This document shows, piece after piece, positions 24,611 through 34,494 of a stretch of 58,888 nt of DNA. Both the position numbers and the translations under genes were made by a program. The stretch spans positions 1 to 58,888 of the forward strand of contig CACMNZ010000005.1 in assembly GCA_902615165.1 (NCBI GenBank). The letters run 5' to 3'. Positions within the stretch are counted from its first letter, which is position 1; every line of letters starts with the position of its first letter. The notes below the pieces were generated by a model. The model was given only the letters and a program-made list of their open reading frames with translations, was not told the DNA's origin and did not search any database. Origin of the DNA: an uncultured Prochlorococcus sp. GTDB lineage: Bacteria; Cyanobacteriota; Cyanobacteriia; PCC-6307; Cyanobiaceae.

Positions 24611-25950
24611 TTTAATGAAAATACTTTATCTTCCTTATTAATTTTTAGGAATGCATTAAGATTTGTAGTGTCAGGCTTAAATTCGCTTATCTGATTCTTT
24701 CTATTAATTATATTTAATAGCTCTTTCTCACCTGCTCTATATTGTTTATCTTTTCTAGTTCCTATCTCTCTTTGGAGTATAGGGTTTATATTCATTTTTA
24801 CTTCTATGTCTGGAATAATTCCAGATTTGTTTATATCAGTACCGTTCGGAGTTAGATACTTAGCGACTGTAACAGTTAATCCTGAACCATCAACTAATGT
24901 TCTCATAGATTGAACTAGACCTTTTCCAAACGTTTTCTTACCAACTAATTTTCCTCTTTTATTATCTTTTATTGCACCGGATAATATTTCACTAGCACTA
25001 GCAGAACCCTCATTAACCAGGACAACTAGGGGCTTTTTAGTTAGAGCTTGACCGTTTCCTTTTGTTGTTTCTTTTAAACCATCTTTACTTACTGTACTTA
25101 CTATTACTCCTTTGTTAATGAAGTGCCTTGAGATATCAATGCTTGATTCTAATAAACCTCCTGGATTACTTCTCAAGTCAAGAACATATCCTGCAACTTT
25201 TTTTGTTTCTAAATCCTTAATAGCATCTCTAGTCTCTTTTGATGCATTTGCATTAAATTGTTTAATTCTTACATAGCCAATTAATAAACCGTTTTTGGTT
25301 TGATTGACTTTACTAGATACAGATTTTATTTCAATCTTTTCTCTTGATAAAATCTTGAAAAAGGATTTAGAACCTCTAAGAATTTCAAGCTTAACTTTAG
25401 TACCTCTTTGTCCTCTTATTAATTTCACTGCATCCTCAATATTCATACCTTTAGTAGAAATATTATCTATAGACAATATTTTATCTCTAGCTTTAATTCC
25501 AGCATCAAATGCAGGGGTGCCCTCTATAGGAGAAATGATTATTAAATCATCAGATTCTTTATCTTTAACTATTTGGATACCAACTCCAGTTAATTCACCG
25601 GAGGTATCTATTCTCATTTGATTAAATTCCTTAGGTTCTAAAAATCTTGTATAAGAATCATCTAAATTAGAAAGCATATCTCTAATCGCATCATATGCTT
25701 CATTGCTGTCTGAATATGTTTTTGATAAAACTTCTTTTCTTAGATTAATCCAATTGGACTTTTGAAATTTACCGCTTGAATCAAGAAAATCTCTATATAC
25801 AATTTGCCAAACATGATCAATAACTTCTTTATAACTATTATTTAAAATTGTAGCTTCTGCAAAATTATTTAAAAATAACCCAGAAAAGGTTGTCGCAAAC
25901 AGAATTATAAATTTTTTTTTAACCAATTTTCTTATCTTCAAAGAATTCAA
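24607..25950 (-). CDS. carboxyl-terminal processing protease (S41, CtpA/B-like)
   Basis: Encodes 447 aa. A signal peptide (FIILFATTFSGLFLNNFAEA) indicates export; a PDZ domain follows (SGELTGVGIQIVKDKE to IRGQRGTKVKLEILR), then the S41 catalytic domain with NEGSASASEILSGAIKDN (nucleophile Ser) and KTFGKGLVQS (general-base Lys). Members process proteins such as D1 in the lumen or periplasm; which one this is cannot be told. The stop overlaps the nadA stop region by 4 bp (convergent). Confidence 0.92.
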   Translation of the reverse strand: MNSLKIRKLVKKKFIILFATTFSGLFLNNFAEATILNNSYKEVIDHVWQIVYRDFLDSSGKFQKSNWINLRKEVLSKTYSDSNEAYDAIRDMLSNLDDSYTRFLEPKEFNQMRIDTSGELTGVGIQIVKDKESDDLIIISPIEGTPAFDAGIKARDKILSIDNISTKGMNIEDAVKLIRGQRGTKVKLEILRGSKSFFKILSREKIEIKSVSSKVNQTKNGLLIGYVRIKQFNANASKETRDAIKDLETKKVAGYVLDLRSNPGGLLESSIDISRHFINKGVIVSTVSKDGLKETTKGNGQALTKKPLVVLVNEGSASASEILSGAIKDNKRGKLVGKKTFGKGLVQSMRTLVDGSGLTVTVAKYLTPNGTDINKSGIIPDIEVKMNINPILQREIGTRKDKQYRAGEKELLNIINRKNQISEFKPDTTNLNAFLKINKEDKVFSLN

Positions 25951-26003
25951 TATATCTTATTATAAAAAGAATTTATTTATAATTTCAAAAATTTGACAAA
26001 TCC

Positions 26004-27221
26004 TTAAGGATCAATCCACTTCCCATCATCCTTAATAAGTTGGATTAAAGCATTAACCCCCTCATCTTCAGGTACTCTTTTTATCTCTTCTTTCCTTCTA
26101 TATAAGGCAATAGTTCCTTTGCCTTTACCAACATAACCATAATCAGCATCTGCCATTTCTCCTGGTCCATTAACAATACATCCCATTATTGCTATATCTA
26201 AACCAGTCAAATGTGAAGTGGCGTTCCTAACTTTATCTACAACTTCTTCTAAATTGAAAAGTGTTCTCCCACAACTAGGGCAACTGATATATTCAACCAT
26301 TGTTTTTCTCAATCCTAAAGATTGCAAAATTGAATAGCACACTGGTATTTCCTTTTCTGGTGCTTCTGTTAATGAAACCCTGATAGTATCTCCTAATCCC
26401 TCTGCTAAAAGCGTTCCAATTCCAGCAGTACTTTTAATCCTTCCATAATCACCATCTCCAGCTTCAGTCACTCCTAAATGTAAGGGATAATTATATCCTT
26501 CTGAGTCAAGCCTATCTGCGATCATTCTGTAAGCTGCCATCATGACTGGAGCCCTAGAAGCTTTCATAGAAATAATTATGTTATGAAAATCAAGCTCATC
26601 ACAAATTTTGACGAACTCCATCGCAGATTCTGTCATTCCCAATGGTGTATCTCCATAAGTAAAAAGCATCCTCTCAGATAGAGACCCATGATTAACTCCA
26701 ATCCTTAGAGCTTTGTTTTCAGCCTTTAAAACTTCAACTAAAGGAGTAAATCTTTTAAGTATTGTTTGTTTAATAGTTTCAAATTCCTCATCTGTGTATT
26801 CAGTTCTTGTAGGGTCTGATTTTTCAAACACAAACAATCCGGGATTAATTCTTACTTTATCAACATGTTTTGCAACCTCCATTGCAATTTTCATACCATT
26901 ATGGTGAACATCTGCCACCAAGGGGGTATTAATATTATTTTCTAGTAATTTTGCCTTTATATCTCCTACTGCTTTGGCATGTGCTAATGAGGGGACAGTT
27001 AACCTTACTATTTCACAACCCACATCATGAAGTCTTTTGATAGCTAAGTAAGCATTTTCGACATCCATCGTATCTTCATTTATCATCGATTGAACTCTTA
27101 CTGGATAATCACTTCCAATAGCTACATCACCTACCATTACTGTTCTAGTTATCCTTCTCTCTATATGAGTTGAATATCTTTTGGAGAGACTATTAACCTC
27201 TTTTGATTGAGTTAATGACAT
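26004..27221 (-). CDS. ispG: 4-hydroxy-3-methylbut-2-enyl diphosphate synthase IspG
   Basis: Encodes 405 aa. TIM-barrel motifs such as [24 protein letters not shown] and RINPGLF occur in the expected order. The C-terminal 4Fe-4S site is CPSCGRT with GCIVNGPGE. It converts MEcPP to HMBPP in the MEP isoprenoid pathway using ferredoxin. Monocistronic or distal to the UDG gene on the same strand, with a 35 bp gap. Confidence 0.96.
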   Translation of the reverse strand: MSLTQSKEVNSLSKRYSTHIERRITRTVMVGDVAIGSDYPVRVQSMINEDTMDVENAYLAIKRLHDVGCEIVRLTVPSLAHAKAVGDIKAKLLENNINTPLVADVHHNGMKIAMEVAKHVDKVRINPGLFVFEKSDPTRTEYTDEEFETIKQTILKRFTPLVEVLKAENKALRIGVNHGSLSERMLFTYGDTPLGMTESAMEFVKICDELDFHNIIISMKASRAPVMMAAYRMIADRLDSEGYNYPLHLGVTEAGDGDYGRIKSTAGIGTLLAEGLGDTIRVSLTEAPEKEIPVCYSILQSLGLRKTMVEYISCPSCGRTLFNLEEVVDKVRNATSHLTGLDIAIMGCIVNGPGEMADADYGYVGKGKGTIALYRRKEEIKRVPEDEGVNALIQLIKDDGKWIDP

Positions 27222-27256
27222 TAAAATTCTTGATATTCAAAAAGCATTTCACTAAA

Positions 27257-27760
27257 TTATACGGCATATAGTTTACCACTTACATTCTCAAGGTCTTTCA
27301 AAGTTAGATGGTAAGGTTTATTGATTTCTTTTGAAGAAAATCTCAACAGATAAGATGGGTGAAAAATTACCATAATTTCTCTCCCATCTTTTTTAATCCA
27401 TTGTCCTCTTAAATTACTTATAGGATCTTTAACTTCTAAAATAGCACTCATAGCAGTTGAACCAGTAAGTAATATAATTTTTGGATCAACTAGCTTTATT
27501 TGCTGTAATAACCAAGGTTTATGAATATTAACTTCTCTAACAGTGGGTCTTCTATTATTTGGAGGACGACATTTAATTACATTACAAAAATAAACATCAT
27601 TCTTACAGTCAATCCCAGCTTGTATTAATAATTCGTTTAGTAGCTTACCAGATTTACCTACATAAGGTTTTCCTTCTAAGTCTTCCTGTGCTCCAGGTGC
27701 CTCACCAATTATTAACAAATCTGCAAATACACTTCCTCTCCCAATTACTAACCTTTTCAC
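27257..27760 (-). CDS. family-4-type uracil-DNA glycosylase lacking Fe-S cysteines
   Basis: Encodes 167 aa from a GTG. UDG family 4 motifs GEAPGAQEDLEGKPYVGKSG, CNVIKCRPPNNRRP and the C-terminal HPSYLLR are present, so uracil excision is likely. Family 4 enzymes usually bind a 4Fe-4S cluster through an N-terminal CxxC and two later cysteines. Here the protein begins just before the GEAPG strand, with a stop shortly upstream, and a His (NIHKPWLLQQI) occupies the usual cysteine before PxL. It is short compared with typical 190-220 aa members. Confidence 0.8.
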   Translation of the reverse strand: MKRLVIGRGSVFADLLIIGEAPGAQEDLEGKPYVGKSGKLLNELLIQAGIDCKNDVYFCNVIKCRPPNNRRPTVREVNIHKPWLLQQIKLVDPKIILLTGSTAMSAILEVKDPISNLRGQWIKKDGREIMVIFHPSYLLRFSSKEINKPYHLTLKDLENVSGKLYAV

Positions 27761-27921
27761 CGAAAATGAAACATTAAATATTTTTATCTTAAGAACTCAA
27801 AACATGAAAATAAAATAGATTAAGAAAATGAACTAAATTAAACCATAGTGTGATAGTTTTATTTATTCTTAATTTATGCATTTGTCATTATTAAAAGTCA
27901 TATTTGAAAAGTCATAAGTCA

Positions 27922-29100
27922 ATGAGTCAAGTTAATTTATCTGATCGGGCACTTTCAATTGAGCCTTCTCTTACATTGCAGATAAGTGCTAAAGCAAATC
28001 AATTATCTGCAGAAGGAGTAGATATTTGCAATTTAAGTGCAGGAGAACCTGATTTTGATGCCCCAAAAGAAGTTATAAAGGCTACAAGTAAAGCTATATT
28101 TGATGGATTCACAAAGTACGGGCCTGCGGCGGGGAATTTAGATCTCCGAAAAGCAATTGCAAATAAACTTCAAATTCAAAACGATTTAAATTATGAAATT
28201 GAACATGTAATGGTCACAAATGGTGCTAAGCAAGCAATATATAATCTTTTCCAAGTCTTGTTAAATACTGGAGACGAAGTTATTATTCCTTCTCCATATT
28301 GGTTAAGTTATCCCCAGATGGTTAGATTGGCGGGTGGGAAGCCAATTTTTACAAATTCTTCTGCAGAAGAAGGATTCAAAATAAATATAGAAGATTTGAA
28401 GTCTAAAATCTCTTCAAAAACCAAATTTATAATTATCAATTCTCCTAATAATCCTACTGGAAGAGTTATGTCAAAGGAAGAATTATTACAAATTGCCGAT
28501 TTAGCTAGAGAAAATCCAAATATTAATATTCTTTCTGATGAGATTTACGAACTAATCCTTAAAAAAGAATTTAAACACTACAGTTTATCTTCATTGGCGA
28601 ATGACTTGAAAGATAGGATTTTTATAATAAATGGGTTTGCGAAAGGATGGGCTATGACTGGCTGGAGGATAGGTTATTTAGTAGGTCCCAAAGATGTAAT
28701 CAAAGCATCCTCAGCATTACAAAGTCAAAGTACAAGTAATGTTTGCTCTTTTGTTCAAAAAGGTGCTGTAGAGGCTTTAAAAATTAATAATGAGTTTTTC
28801 TCAACGATAAATAGCCATTATGATCAAAGAAGAAGAATTCTCTATGAGGGCCTTAATAATATAAATGGGATTTATATTGAAGAACCTAACGGAGCATTTT
28901 ACGCATTTCCAAAATTACCTAACTCCTCAATTACTTCTGTTGATTTCTGCAATAAAGCTCTTCAAGATTACGGATTAGTTGTTGTACCTGGAAAAGCTTT
29001 TGGGGCTGATCAATGTATAAGAATATCTTGTGCAGCTTCAGAAGTTAAAATAAAAGATGGACTACAGAGGATTGAAAAAGCAATCTCAGATTACTATTAA
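27922..29100 (+). CDS. aspC: class I PLP-dependent aminotransferase (aspartate aminotransferase-like)
   Basis: Encodes 392 aa from the ATG at 27922; a TTG 18 bp upstream is also open. Motifs: LSAGEPDFDAP, YGPAAGNLDLR, INSPNNPTGRVMS, LSDEIYE and NGFAKGWAMTGWRIGY, which contains the PLP-binding Lys. The pattern is that of aspartate/prephenate aminotransferases of subgroup I-beta. Exact substrate not determined by sequence. Confidence 0.88.
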   Translation: MSQVNLSDRALSIEPSLTLQISAKANQLSAEGVDICNLSAGEPDFDAPKEVIKATSKAIFDGFTKYGPAAGNLDLRKAIANKLQIQNDLNYEIEHVMVTNGAKQAIYNLFQVLLNTGDEVIIPSPYWLSYPQMVRLAGGKPIFTNSSAEEGFKINIEDLKSKISSKTKFIIINSPNNPTGRVMSKEELLQIADLARENPNINILSDEIYELILKKEFKHYSLSSLANDLKDRIFIINGFAKGWAMTGWRIGYLVGPKDVIKASSALQSQSTSNVCSFVQKGAVEALKINNEFFSTINSHYDQRRRILYEGLNNINGIYIEEPNGAFYAFPKLPNSSITSVDFCNKALQDYGLVVVPGKAFGADQCIRISCAASEVKIKDGLQRIEKAISDYY

Positions 29101-29113
29101 TTTAAAAGAATTA

Positions 29114-30007
29114 ATGTTTAATTTAAAAAATTTCTTATTAAGTTCATCTATATTATTTTCTATTTTTTCATCACCTGTATTTTCAAATCCCAAAGTTTTA
29201 AAAGTTGGAGCAATACCTGATCAAAACCAAGATGTTTTGGACAAAAGATTTAATTTATTTTCAAAAGAATTATCCAAACAACTTGATGTAGAAGTTAAAT
29301 ACATTCCTGTTATTAATTATGTTGCTGCAGTTACTGGATTTAGAACTAAAGATTTAGATTTAGTTTGGTTTGGCGGTTTATCAGGAGTTCAAGCCAGACT
29401 ACAAACTCCTAATTCAATTGTCATAGCTCAAAGAGATATCGATAAGGAATTTAAAAGTGTTTTTATAGTAAACAAAAATTTAGAACTTAACCCAGTTTCA
29501 AACATTAAAGGACTTAAAAAACTAAAAAATTTGAGATTTACTTTTGGCTCTGAAAACTCAACTTCTGGAAGATTAATGCCAGAATATTTTTTAAATCTAG
29601 CAGGGGTAGAAATTAAACACTTTAAAGGCAAAAAAGCAGGTTTTAGTGGGAGTCATGATGCCACTATAGCCTTAGTTAATAGTGGGGCATTTGATGCTGG
29701 AGCCTTAAATAAACAAGTTTGGGAAAACACTCTTAAAAATAATCCCAAAAGAGCAAGCAATTCAGAATTATTCTGGATCACCTCAGAATATGTTGACTAT
29801 CATTGGATTGCTCAAGGGGATCTTGAAAATAGATTCGGGGAAGGGTTTACAAACGAACTTAAATCAGTAATTCTAAATTTAGATATAAATAAAAAATCAC
29901 ATAAACAGATATTAGATATGTTCAATGCAAAAAGATTTATAATGGCAGACTCAAAACAATATAAAAATATAGAGGAAATCGGGAGGAAATTAAAAAAAAT
30001 TAGATGA
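29114..30007 (+). CDS. phnD: phosphonate/phosphite ABC transporter substrate-binding protein
   Basis: Encodes 297 aa from the ATG giving MFNLKNFLLSSSILFSIFSS, a clear signal peptide; an upstream TTG would extend into the aminotransferase gene. The mature domain shows LKVGAIPDQNQDVLDKRF, VWFGGLSGVQARL and TFGSENSTSGRLMPEYFL followed by GSHDATIALVNSGAFDAGA, typical of the PhnD/PtxB family of periplasmic binding proteins. First gene of a phnD-phnC-phnE operon. Ligand could be phosphonate, phosphite or a related oxyanion. Confidence 0.88.
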   Translation: MFNLKNFLLSSSILFSIFSSPVFSNPKVLKVGAIPDQNQDVLDKRFNLFSKELSKQLDVEVKYIPVINYVAAVTGFRTKDLDLVWFGGLSGVQARLQTPNSIVIAQRDIDKEFKSVFIVNKNLELNPVSNIKGLKKLKNLRFTFGSENSTSGRLMPEYFLNLAGVEIKHFKGKKAGFSGSHDATIALVNSGAFDAGALNKQVWENTLKNNPKRASNSELFWITSEYVDYHWIAQGDLENRFGEGFTNELKSVILNLDINKKSHKQILDMFNAKRFIMADSKQYKNIEEIGRKLKKIR

Positions 30008-30744
30008 ATAATACTGTCTTAGAATTAAAAAATATATCTTATAAATACAAAAATGATCTGATCCTAAATAAAATAAATTTAAAAATAAATTCTGGGGAAA
30101 AAATTGCACTTTTAGGTAAAAGCGGTTCAGGAAAAACTACACTAATTTCAGTACTTAATGGCACTATCAAGCCAACTCAAGGTGAGGTTAAATTATTCAA
30201 TAGAAGTTTCGAGGAATTAGATAGAAAGCAGAAAAGTAAAATAACAACTATATGGCAAGATTTAAGATTAATAGAAGATTTCTCTGCAGAACAAAATGTT
30301 AATTGTGGACTACTAGCGAAAAAAAATTTTTATTTCGCTTTTAAAAATTTACTAAATATAAGTTCTTTTAAGATGGCGCATAAATATATGCAATTATGTA
30401 GACTTCATAACTCTATTTACGACAAAAAAATCAGAAAACTATCTGGGGGGCAAAAACAAAGAGTGGCTATAGCTAGATCATTAATTCAAGGATCAAATAT
30501 ATTACTTGCAGATGAGCCTTTTAATAATCTAGATCCCAAATTGATAACAACAATAAAAAAACTAATGCTAGAAAGTATCGATAAAAATAATACAAAAAAA
30601 TCCCCAAAGACGGCATTAGTTGCATTACATCGATTAGATTTGCTGAACGATTTCGATAAGGTTATTGGAATCAGAGATGGTAAAATTTTTTTCAATATCA
30701 AAATAAATAACTTAAAGAAGATTCATTTAGACAAAATATATTAA
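30004..30744 (+). CDS. phnC: phosphonate-type ABC transporter ATP-binding protein
   Basis: Encodes 246 aa. Walker A GKSGSGKTT at about residue 38, signature LSGGQKQRVAIARSL and Walker B NILLADEPFNNLDP are intact. ITTIWQDLRLIEDFSAEQNV resembles the PhnC Q-loop region. The ATG overlaps the phnD stop by 4 bases. It powers import through the PhnE permease. Confidence 0.9.
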   Translation: MNNTVLELKNISYKYKNDLILNKINLKINSGEKIALLGKSGSGKTTLISVLNGTIKPTQGEVKLFNRSFEELDRKQKSKITTIWQDLRLIEDFSAEQNVNCGLLAKKNFYFAFKNLLNISSFKMAHKYMQLCRLHNSIYDKKIRKLSGGQKQRVAIARSLIQGSNILLADEPFNNLDPKLITTIKKLMLESIDKNNTKKSPKTALVALHRLDLLNDFDKVIGIRDGKIFFNIKINNLKKIHLDKIY

Positions 30745-30748
30745 TTAG

Positions 30749-32251
30749 TTGAACAAATTAAAATTAAACTATACCTCATTATCTTTTCTTCCAATTTTGG
30801 TATGCATACCTCTAGGGTATCAATTAATAAACAATATTCATTTTGGAGGATTTAAATTATTCCAAGAATTCTTAATTTCTGCATTTAATCCTAAGATCGA
30901 TAATGAAATTATTATTACCTTAATTAAGCGATTAAATGAAACTATCTTAATTGGTTTTTTTAGTTGGTTAATAAGTATTATTTTTGGAGCAATTTTTGGA
31001 ATAATTTCCTCAAATATTTTTTATAAAATCTTTAATATTCCAAATTTTTTCTACCGCATAATAAGATTTTTTCTAACAATAATTAGATCTATACACGAAG
31101 TGGTTTGGGGAATACTATTAATGCAAATATATGGAATAAATCTTTCGATAGGAATAATAGCTATATGCATACCTTATATTGCTGTAAATTCAAAAGTTTT
31201 TGCTGAACAATTAGAAACTATTGACTACAAAAGTTTTGAATCTATAAATCAAATAAATGCACCTAAATTTTCTTTTTTAATAACTTTAATATGGAATCCA
31301 ATAATAAATACATTTAAAAACTTTGGTTTATATCGATTAGAGTGTTCAATAAGAAGTACGGTGATTTTAGGACTTTTTGGAATTGGAGGAATAGGTACCA
31401 GTATTTTTTTATCTTTCCAAACTTTAAATTTTAGGGAGTTGTGGACTTATTTATGGTCCTTAGCAATTTTGATAATTCTTTCTGGGTTAATATCCAAAAA
31501 AATAAAATTCAATACTACAAATAAAATCCTATCTATTTTTTTTATTGCAGTTTTTTTTACAACAATTTTATTTTCTTTTTCATATTTTCTTTATTTTATT
31601 TTTAATAATAATTTTGAAAATTTTAATTCCATTAGTTCTCTATTTAAATCAAGCTCAGATTTAGGATTATTTGATTTCTTAAAACTTATATTAGAAACAA
31701 TAATTTTAAGTCTTTTATCAACAGGAATCGCAATTAGTTTCCCTCCATTTGTAATAGGAATTTTTAACAACAATACTTCTAAATTTTTTATAAAAATTTT
31801 TGCATTTTTATTACGTTTAATTCCTACACCTGTAATACTTCTAACTCTATTAACTTTTAATAATCCTTCTGTATCTTTAGCAGCTTTAACATTAGGTCTC
31901 CACAACGCTGGTATTACTAGCAAATTACTTTTTACAAATCTAGATAACCAAGACAAGAGAAATTATATTGCAATGAAATCTCTAGGAATCTCAAAAAAGA
32001 CTAGTTGGCTTTTAGGTTTATTTTCTCAACAAGCAAAAAGTTACTTAGCATATTGCGCTTATAGATCTGACATCATTATTAGAGAAACTGCAATTGTTGG
32101 GGTTATTGGAAGTGTTGGTCTAGGTTGGCAATTGCAAGAATCACTAAGTTCCTTCGCATGGCAAGAAGTCACCATAGTTTTGCTAGCGTATAGCTCCATC
32201 GCAATAATTGGCGAATTAATAAATGGTAAAATCAAAAATAGTTTAACTTGA
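30749..32251 (+). CDS. phnE: fused double-domain phosphonate-type ABC permease
   Basis: Encodes 500 aa from a TTG start. Two permease modules are visible in tandem: residues about 60-250 (SIHEVVWGILLMQIYG, then RSTVILGLFGIGGIGT) and about 300-490 (RLIPTPVILLTLLTF, then RETAIVGVIGSVGLGWQLQ). Each half ends with the PhnE-type GxxGxGG segment. A typical PhnE is about 270 aa, so this is a natural fusion able to form the whole channel in one chain. Last gene of the operon, with a terminator overlapping its stop. Confidence 0.85.
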   Translation: MNKLKLNYTSLSFLPILVCIPLGYQLINNIHFGGFKLFQEFLISAFNPKIDNEIIITLIKRLNETILIGFFSWLISIIFGAIFGIISSNIFYKIFNIPNFFYRIIRFFLTIIRSIHEVVWGILLMQIYGINLSIGIIAICIPYIAVNSKVFAEQLETIDYKSFESINQINAPKFSFLITLIWNPIINTFKNFGLYRLECSIRSTVILGLFGIGGIGTSIFLSFQTLNFRELWTYLWSLAILIILSGLISKKIKFNTTNKILSIFFIAVFFTTILFSFSYFLYFIFNNNFENFNSISSLFKSSSDLGLFDFLKLILETIILSLLSTGIAISFPPFVIGIFNNNTSKFFIKIFAFLLRLIPTPVILLTLLTFNNPSVSLAALTLGLHNAGITSKLLFTNLDNQDKRNYIAMKSLGISKKTSWLLGLFSQQAKSYLAYCAYRSDIIIRETAIVGVIGSVGLGWQLQESLSSFAWQEVTIVLLAYSSIAIIGELINGKIKNSLT

Positions 32252-32292
32252 TTTGTAAGAATAATTTGTTAAATCAAGTAATTATTTTTTTC
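32246..32292 (+). terminator. terminator of the phn operon
   Basis: ACTTGATTT (32246-32254) pairs with AAATCAAGT (32271-32279), followed by ATTATTTTTTTT. The left arm overlaps the phnE stop codon. Confidence 0.75.
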
Positions 32293-32300
32293 CGGTTATA

Positions 32301-32945
32301 GTGATTAGTTTACCAAAACAGCTAGTTGTAATTGGAGATAGCTCAGTTTATGGATGGGGAGATAATGAAGGTGGTGGATGGTGTGAGAGGCTTAGAAAAG
32401 ATTGGTGCAATAACCAAAATGGGCCAATTATTTATCAACTTGGCGTTAGAGGAGATGGGATAGAAAAAGTTTCATCTAGATGGGAAAAAGAATGGTCATC
32501 TAGAGGAGAAACGAGAAGAAATAAACCTAAAGCAATCCTATTAAATGTTGGTCTTAACGACACTGCAGCAATTGGTCAGATAAATGGAAGACATCAATTA
32601 GATATAGATGGATTTGAATATGGATTAGAGAGGCTAATTAATGAAATGAACTCTCTTACAAATGTATTTGTTATTGGTTTGACACCAGTTGACGAAAGCA
32701 AAATGCCGTTCGCAGGATGTTTATGGTACTCAAATGATTTTTGTAATTCTTATGAAAGGAGAATGGAGGAAGTATGCCTCAATCAGAATGTCCCATTTCT
32801 TCCTACTTTTAGAGAAATATACTCTGATAAAAGGAGTAAAAATTGGATTACGCATGATGGAATTCATCTAAATTCCGAAGGTCATTTCTGGCTTTTCCAA
32901 AGACTTAAAAGCTGGGAGACTCTTACAAAATGGAAGGAATCCTAG
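32301..32945 (+). CDS. SGNH/GDSL-family hydrolase
   Basis: Encodes 214 aa from a GTG. The four blocks are visible: VVIGDSSVYGWG (nucleophile Ser in GDSS), a Gly in QLGVRGDGI, LNVGLNDTA (Asn), and ITHDGIHLNSEGH (catalytic Asp and His). No signal peptide. An esterase or lipase of unknown substrate. It begins just after the phn terminator, so it is separately transcribed. Confidence 0.85.
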   Translation: MISLPKQLVVIGDSSVYGWGDNEGGGWCERLRKDWCNNQNGPIIYQLGVRGDGIEKVSSRWEKEWSSRGETRRNKPKAILLNVGLNDTAAIGQINGRHQLDIDGFEYGLERLINEMNSLTNVFVIGLTPVDESKMPFAGCLWYSNDFCNSYERRMEEVCLNQNVPFLPTFREIYSDKRSKNWITHDGIHLNSEGHFWLFQRLKSWETLTKWKES

Positions 32946-32961
32946 GTCTTTCTTAATATTA

Positions 32962-33705
32962 TTAATTTAAAAAATATGAATATAAAATAAGTGCAAAGAT
33001 AGCAAAAACTGAAGCAATACTTGTCTGAATAGCATTTACTAATTCATTACTTAATTTATATTTGTTTTGAAATTTAGCACCAATAATACTTTCAGAAAGT
33101 GTTGCCAAGAATCCAGAAACTACAACAACTAAAAAATGATATTTTGTAGAAATAATTGAAAGACGAAGCATTATAAAAGCCATAAATATTGATCCCAAAA
33201 CACTAGCTAATGTTCCTTCTATACTTATTCCTCCTTCAGTTCCTCGCTCAACCTTTTTAAGTGAAGTAATTAAATATGTGTCTTTACCAAATCTTTTTCC
33301 AATTTCGCTACCAAAAGTATCCGCCAACTTTGCAGCAAAACTTGCAGCAAAACCTACTTTAAACATCACTAAATTGGCAGCATTAAATTTGGCCATAATG
33401 GCAAGAAATAATCCTGTAGCTGCAGAGCCCCATACATTCTCAGGCCCTCTTCTCCCACCTCTTTTTTCAGCTATTCCTTGTTCTTTTTTAAATTTAAAAC
33501 CTATTTTGGTAACAAGTGAGCCAAATAATAAATAAATTACTACTGACATCCATCCCTGCCAAGACAAACATCCCCACAAAATTGTGCCTAAAATTCCTGC
33601 ACTTATCCAGCCACTTTTAGTCATCAAAGGAATCTTACAAAATATATAAATCAAAATAAAATTAATGCAAAAACCTATAAAAAATTGATTTCTAATTAAA
33701 TCCAT
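32962..33705 (-). CDS. DUF92/VTE6-like membrane protein (phytyl-phosphate kinase type)
   Basis: Encodes 247 aa with about six hydrophobic helices. The conserved RRGPENVWGSAATGLFLA, SFAAKLADTFGSEIGKRFG and KKVERGTEGGISIEGTLAS blocks define DUF92. The cyanobacterial and plant members phosphorylate phytyl phosphate for tocopherol and phylloquinone synthesis and chlorophyll phytol recycling. It lies 6 bp downstream of rsmE on the same strand. Confidence 0.85.
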   Translation of the reverse strand: MDLIRNQFFIGFCINFILIYIFCKIPLMTKSGWISAGILGTILWGCLSWQGWMSVVIYLLFGSLVTKIGFKFKKEQGIAEKRGGRRGPENVWGSAATGLFLAIMAKFNAANLVMFKVGFAASFAAKLADTFGSEIGKRFGKDTYLITSLKKVERGTEGGISIEGTLASVLGSIFMAFIMLRLSIISTKYHFLVVVVSGFLATLSESIIGAKFQNKYKLSNELVNAIQTSIASVFAIFALILYSYFLN

Positions 33706-33711
33706 ATTTAT

Positions 33712-34485
33712 CTAATGCCTTAATTTCAAATCAGTTCTCCACTGATTTAGAATTGATGATGCGTTTATACTAGCCGTTGAAGTTCTTAAGATAGTATCAG
33801 AAAGTTTAACAAAGGTAATATTTTTTCTATTGAAAAAATCAATTTCTTTAGAGGACCAACCTCCTTCAGGGCCAATTACATTCCAAAAAATACCTCTTTT
33901 TTTATTTACAAATTCTTGTTGTTTTCTTAACCATTGATTTAAGTCATATAGTGTTTCTTCTCTAGTTATAGAAATTGAAACTCTTTCTTGATTATCTCTA
34001 CTTTTTAGCCATTCAATAATATTAATACCATTTAAAATAGATGGTTTCCATAATCTCTCACTTTGCTCAACTGCTTCTTTGATAATTGAATTCCATCTCA
34101 AAAGTTTTCTAGAAAAATTTAAATTTTTGTTTACCTGTCTTTCCGAAAATAATGGCTGTATAAAATCAATTCCTATTTCAGTACACATTTTTAAAATATC
34201 CTCAAAACCACTTTTTGGGATAACAACAGCTAATCCTAATAAGTAGATTTCTTGTTCTTGAAATAAGTAAGGTTTTTTTAAGTGAATTATTTCTAAACAA
34301 TCATTTTTAACTTTTATAGCTTTCCATAATGAACCCTCTCCATTAGCTATAAAAATTTCTTTACCATTTTTTATCCTCATTACTTTATTTAAATAATGAG
34401 TCTCTTCTTTAGAAAGTTCTAAATTATTATTCTTAATATTTTCAATTCTTTCATGGGAAATAATTAATCTTGTTAAGTCTTCCAT
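33712..34485 (-). CDS. rsmE: 16S rRNA (uracil-1498-N3)-methyltransferase RsmE
   Basis: Encodes 257 aa. RsmE/SPOUT features are visible: THYLNKVMRIKNGKEIFI in the N-terminal PUA-like domain, the family loop FSERQVNKN, EQSERLWKP, and the SAM-binding knot VIGPEGGWSSKEIDFF with LSDTILRTSTASINA. It methylates U1498 of 16S rRNA. Part of a minus-strand cluster DUF3531-rsmE-DUF92. Confidence 0.93.
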   Translation of the reverse strand: MEDLTRLIISHERIENIKNNNLELSKEETHYLNKVMRIKNGKEIFIANGEGSLWKAIKVKNDCLEIIHLKKPYLFQEQEIYLLGLAVVIPKSGFEDILKMCTEIGIDFIQPLFSERQVNKNLNFSRKLLRWNSIIKEAVEQSERLWKPSILNGINIIEWLKSRDNQERVSISITREETLYDLNQWLRKQQEFVNKKRGIFWNVIGPEGGWSSKEIDFFNRKNITFVKLSDTILRTSTASINASSILNQWRTDLKLRH

Positions 34486-34494
34486 CTAAAACAC

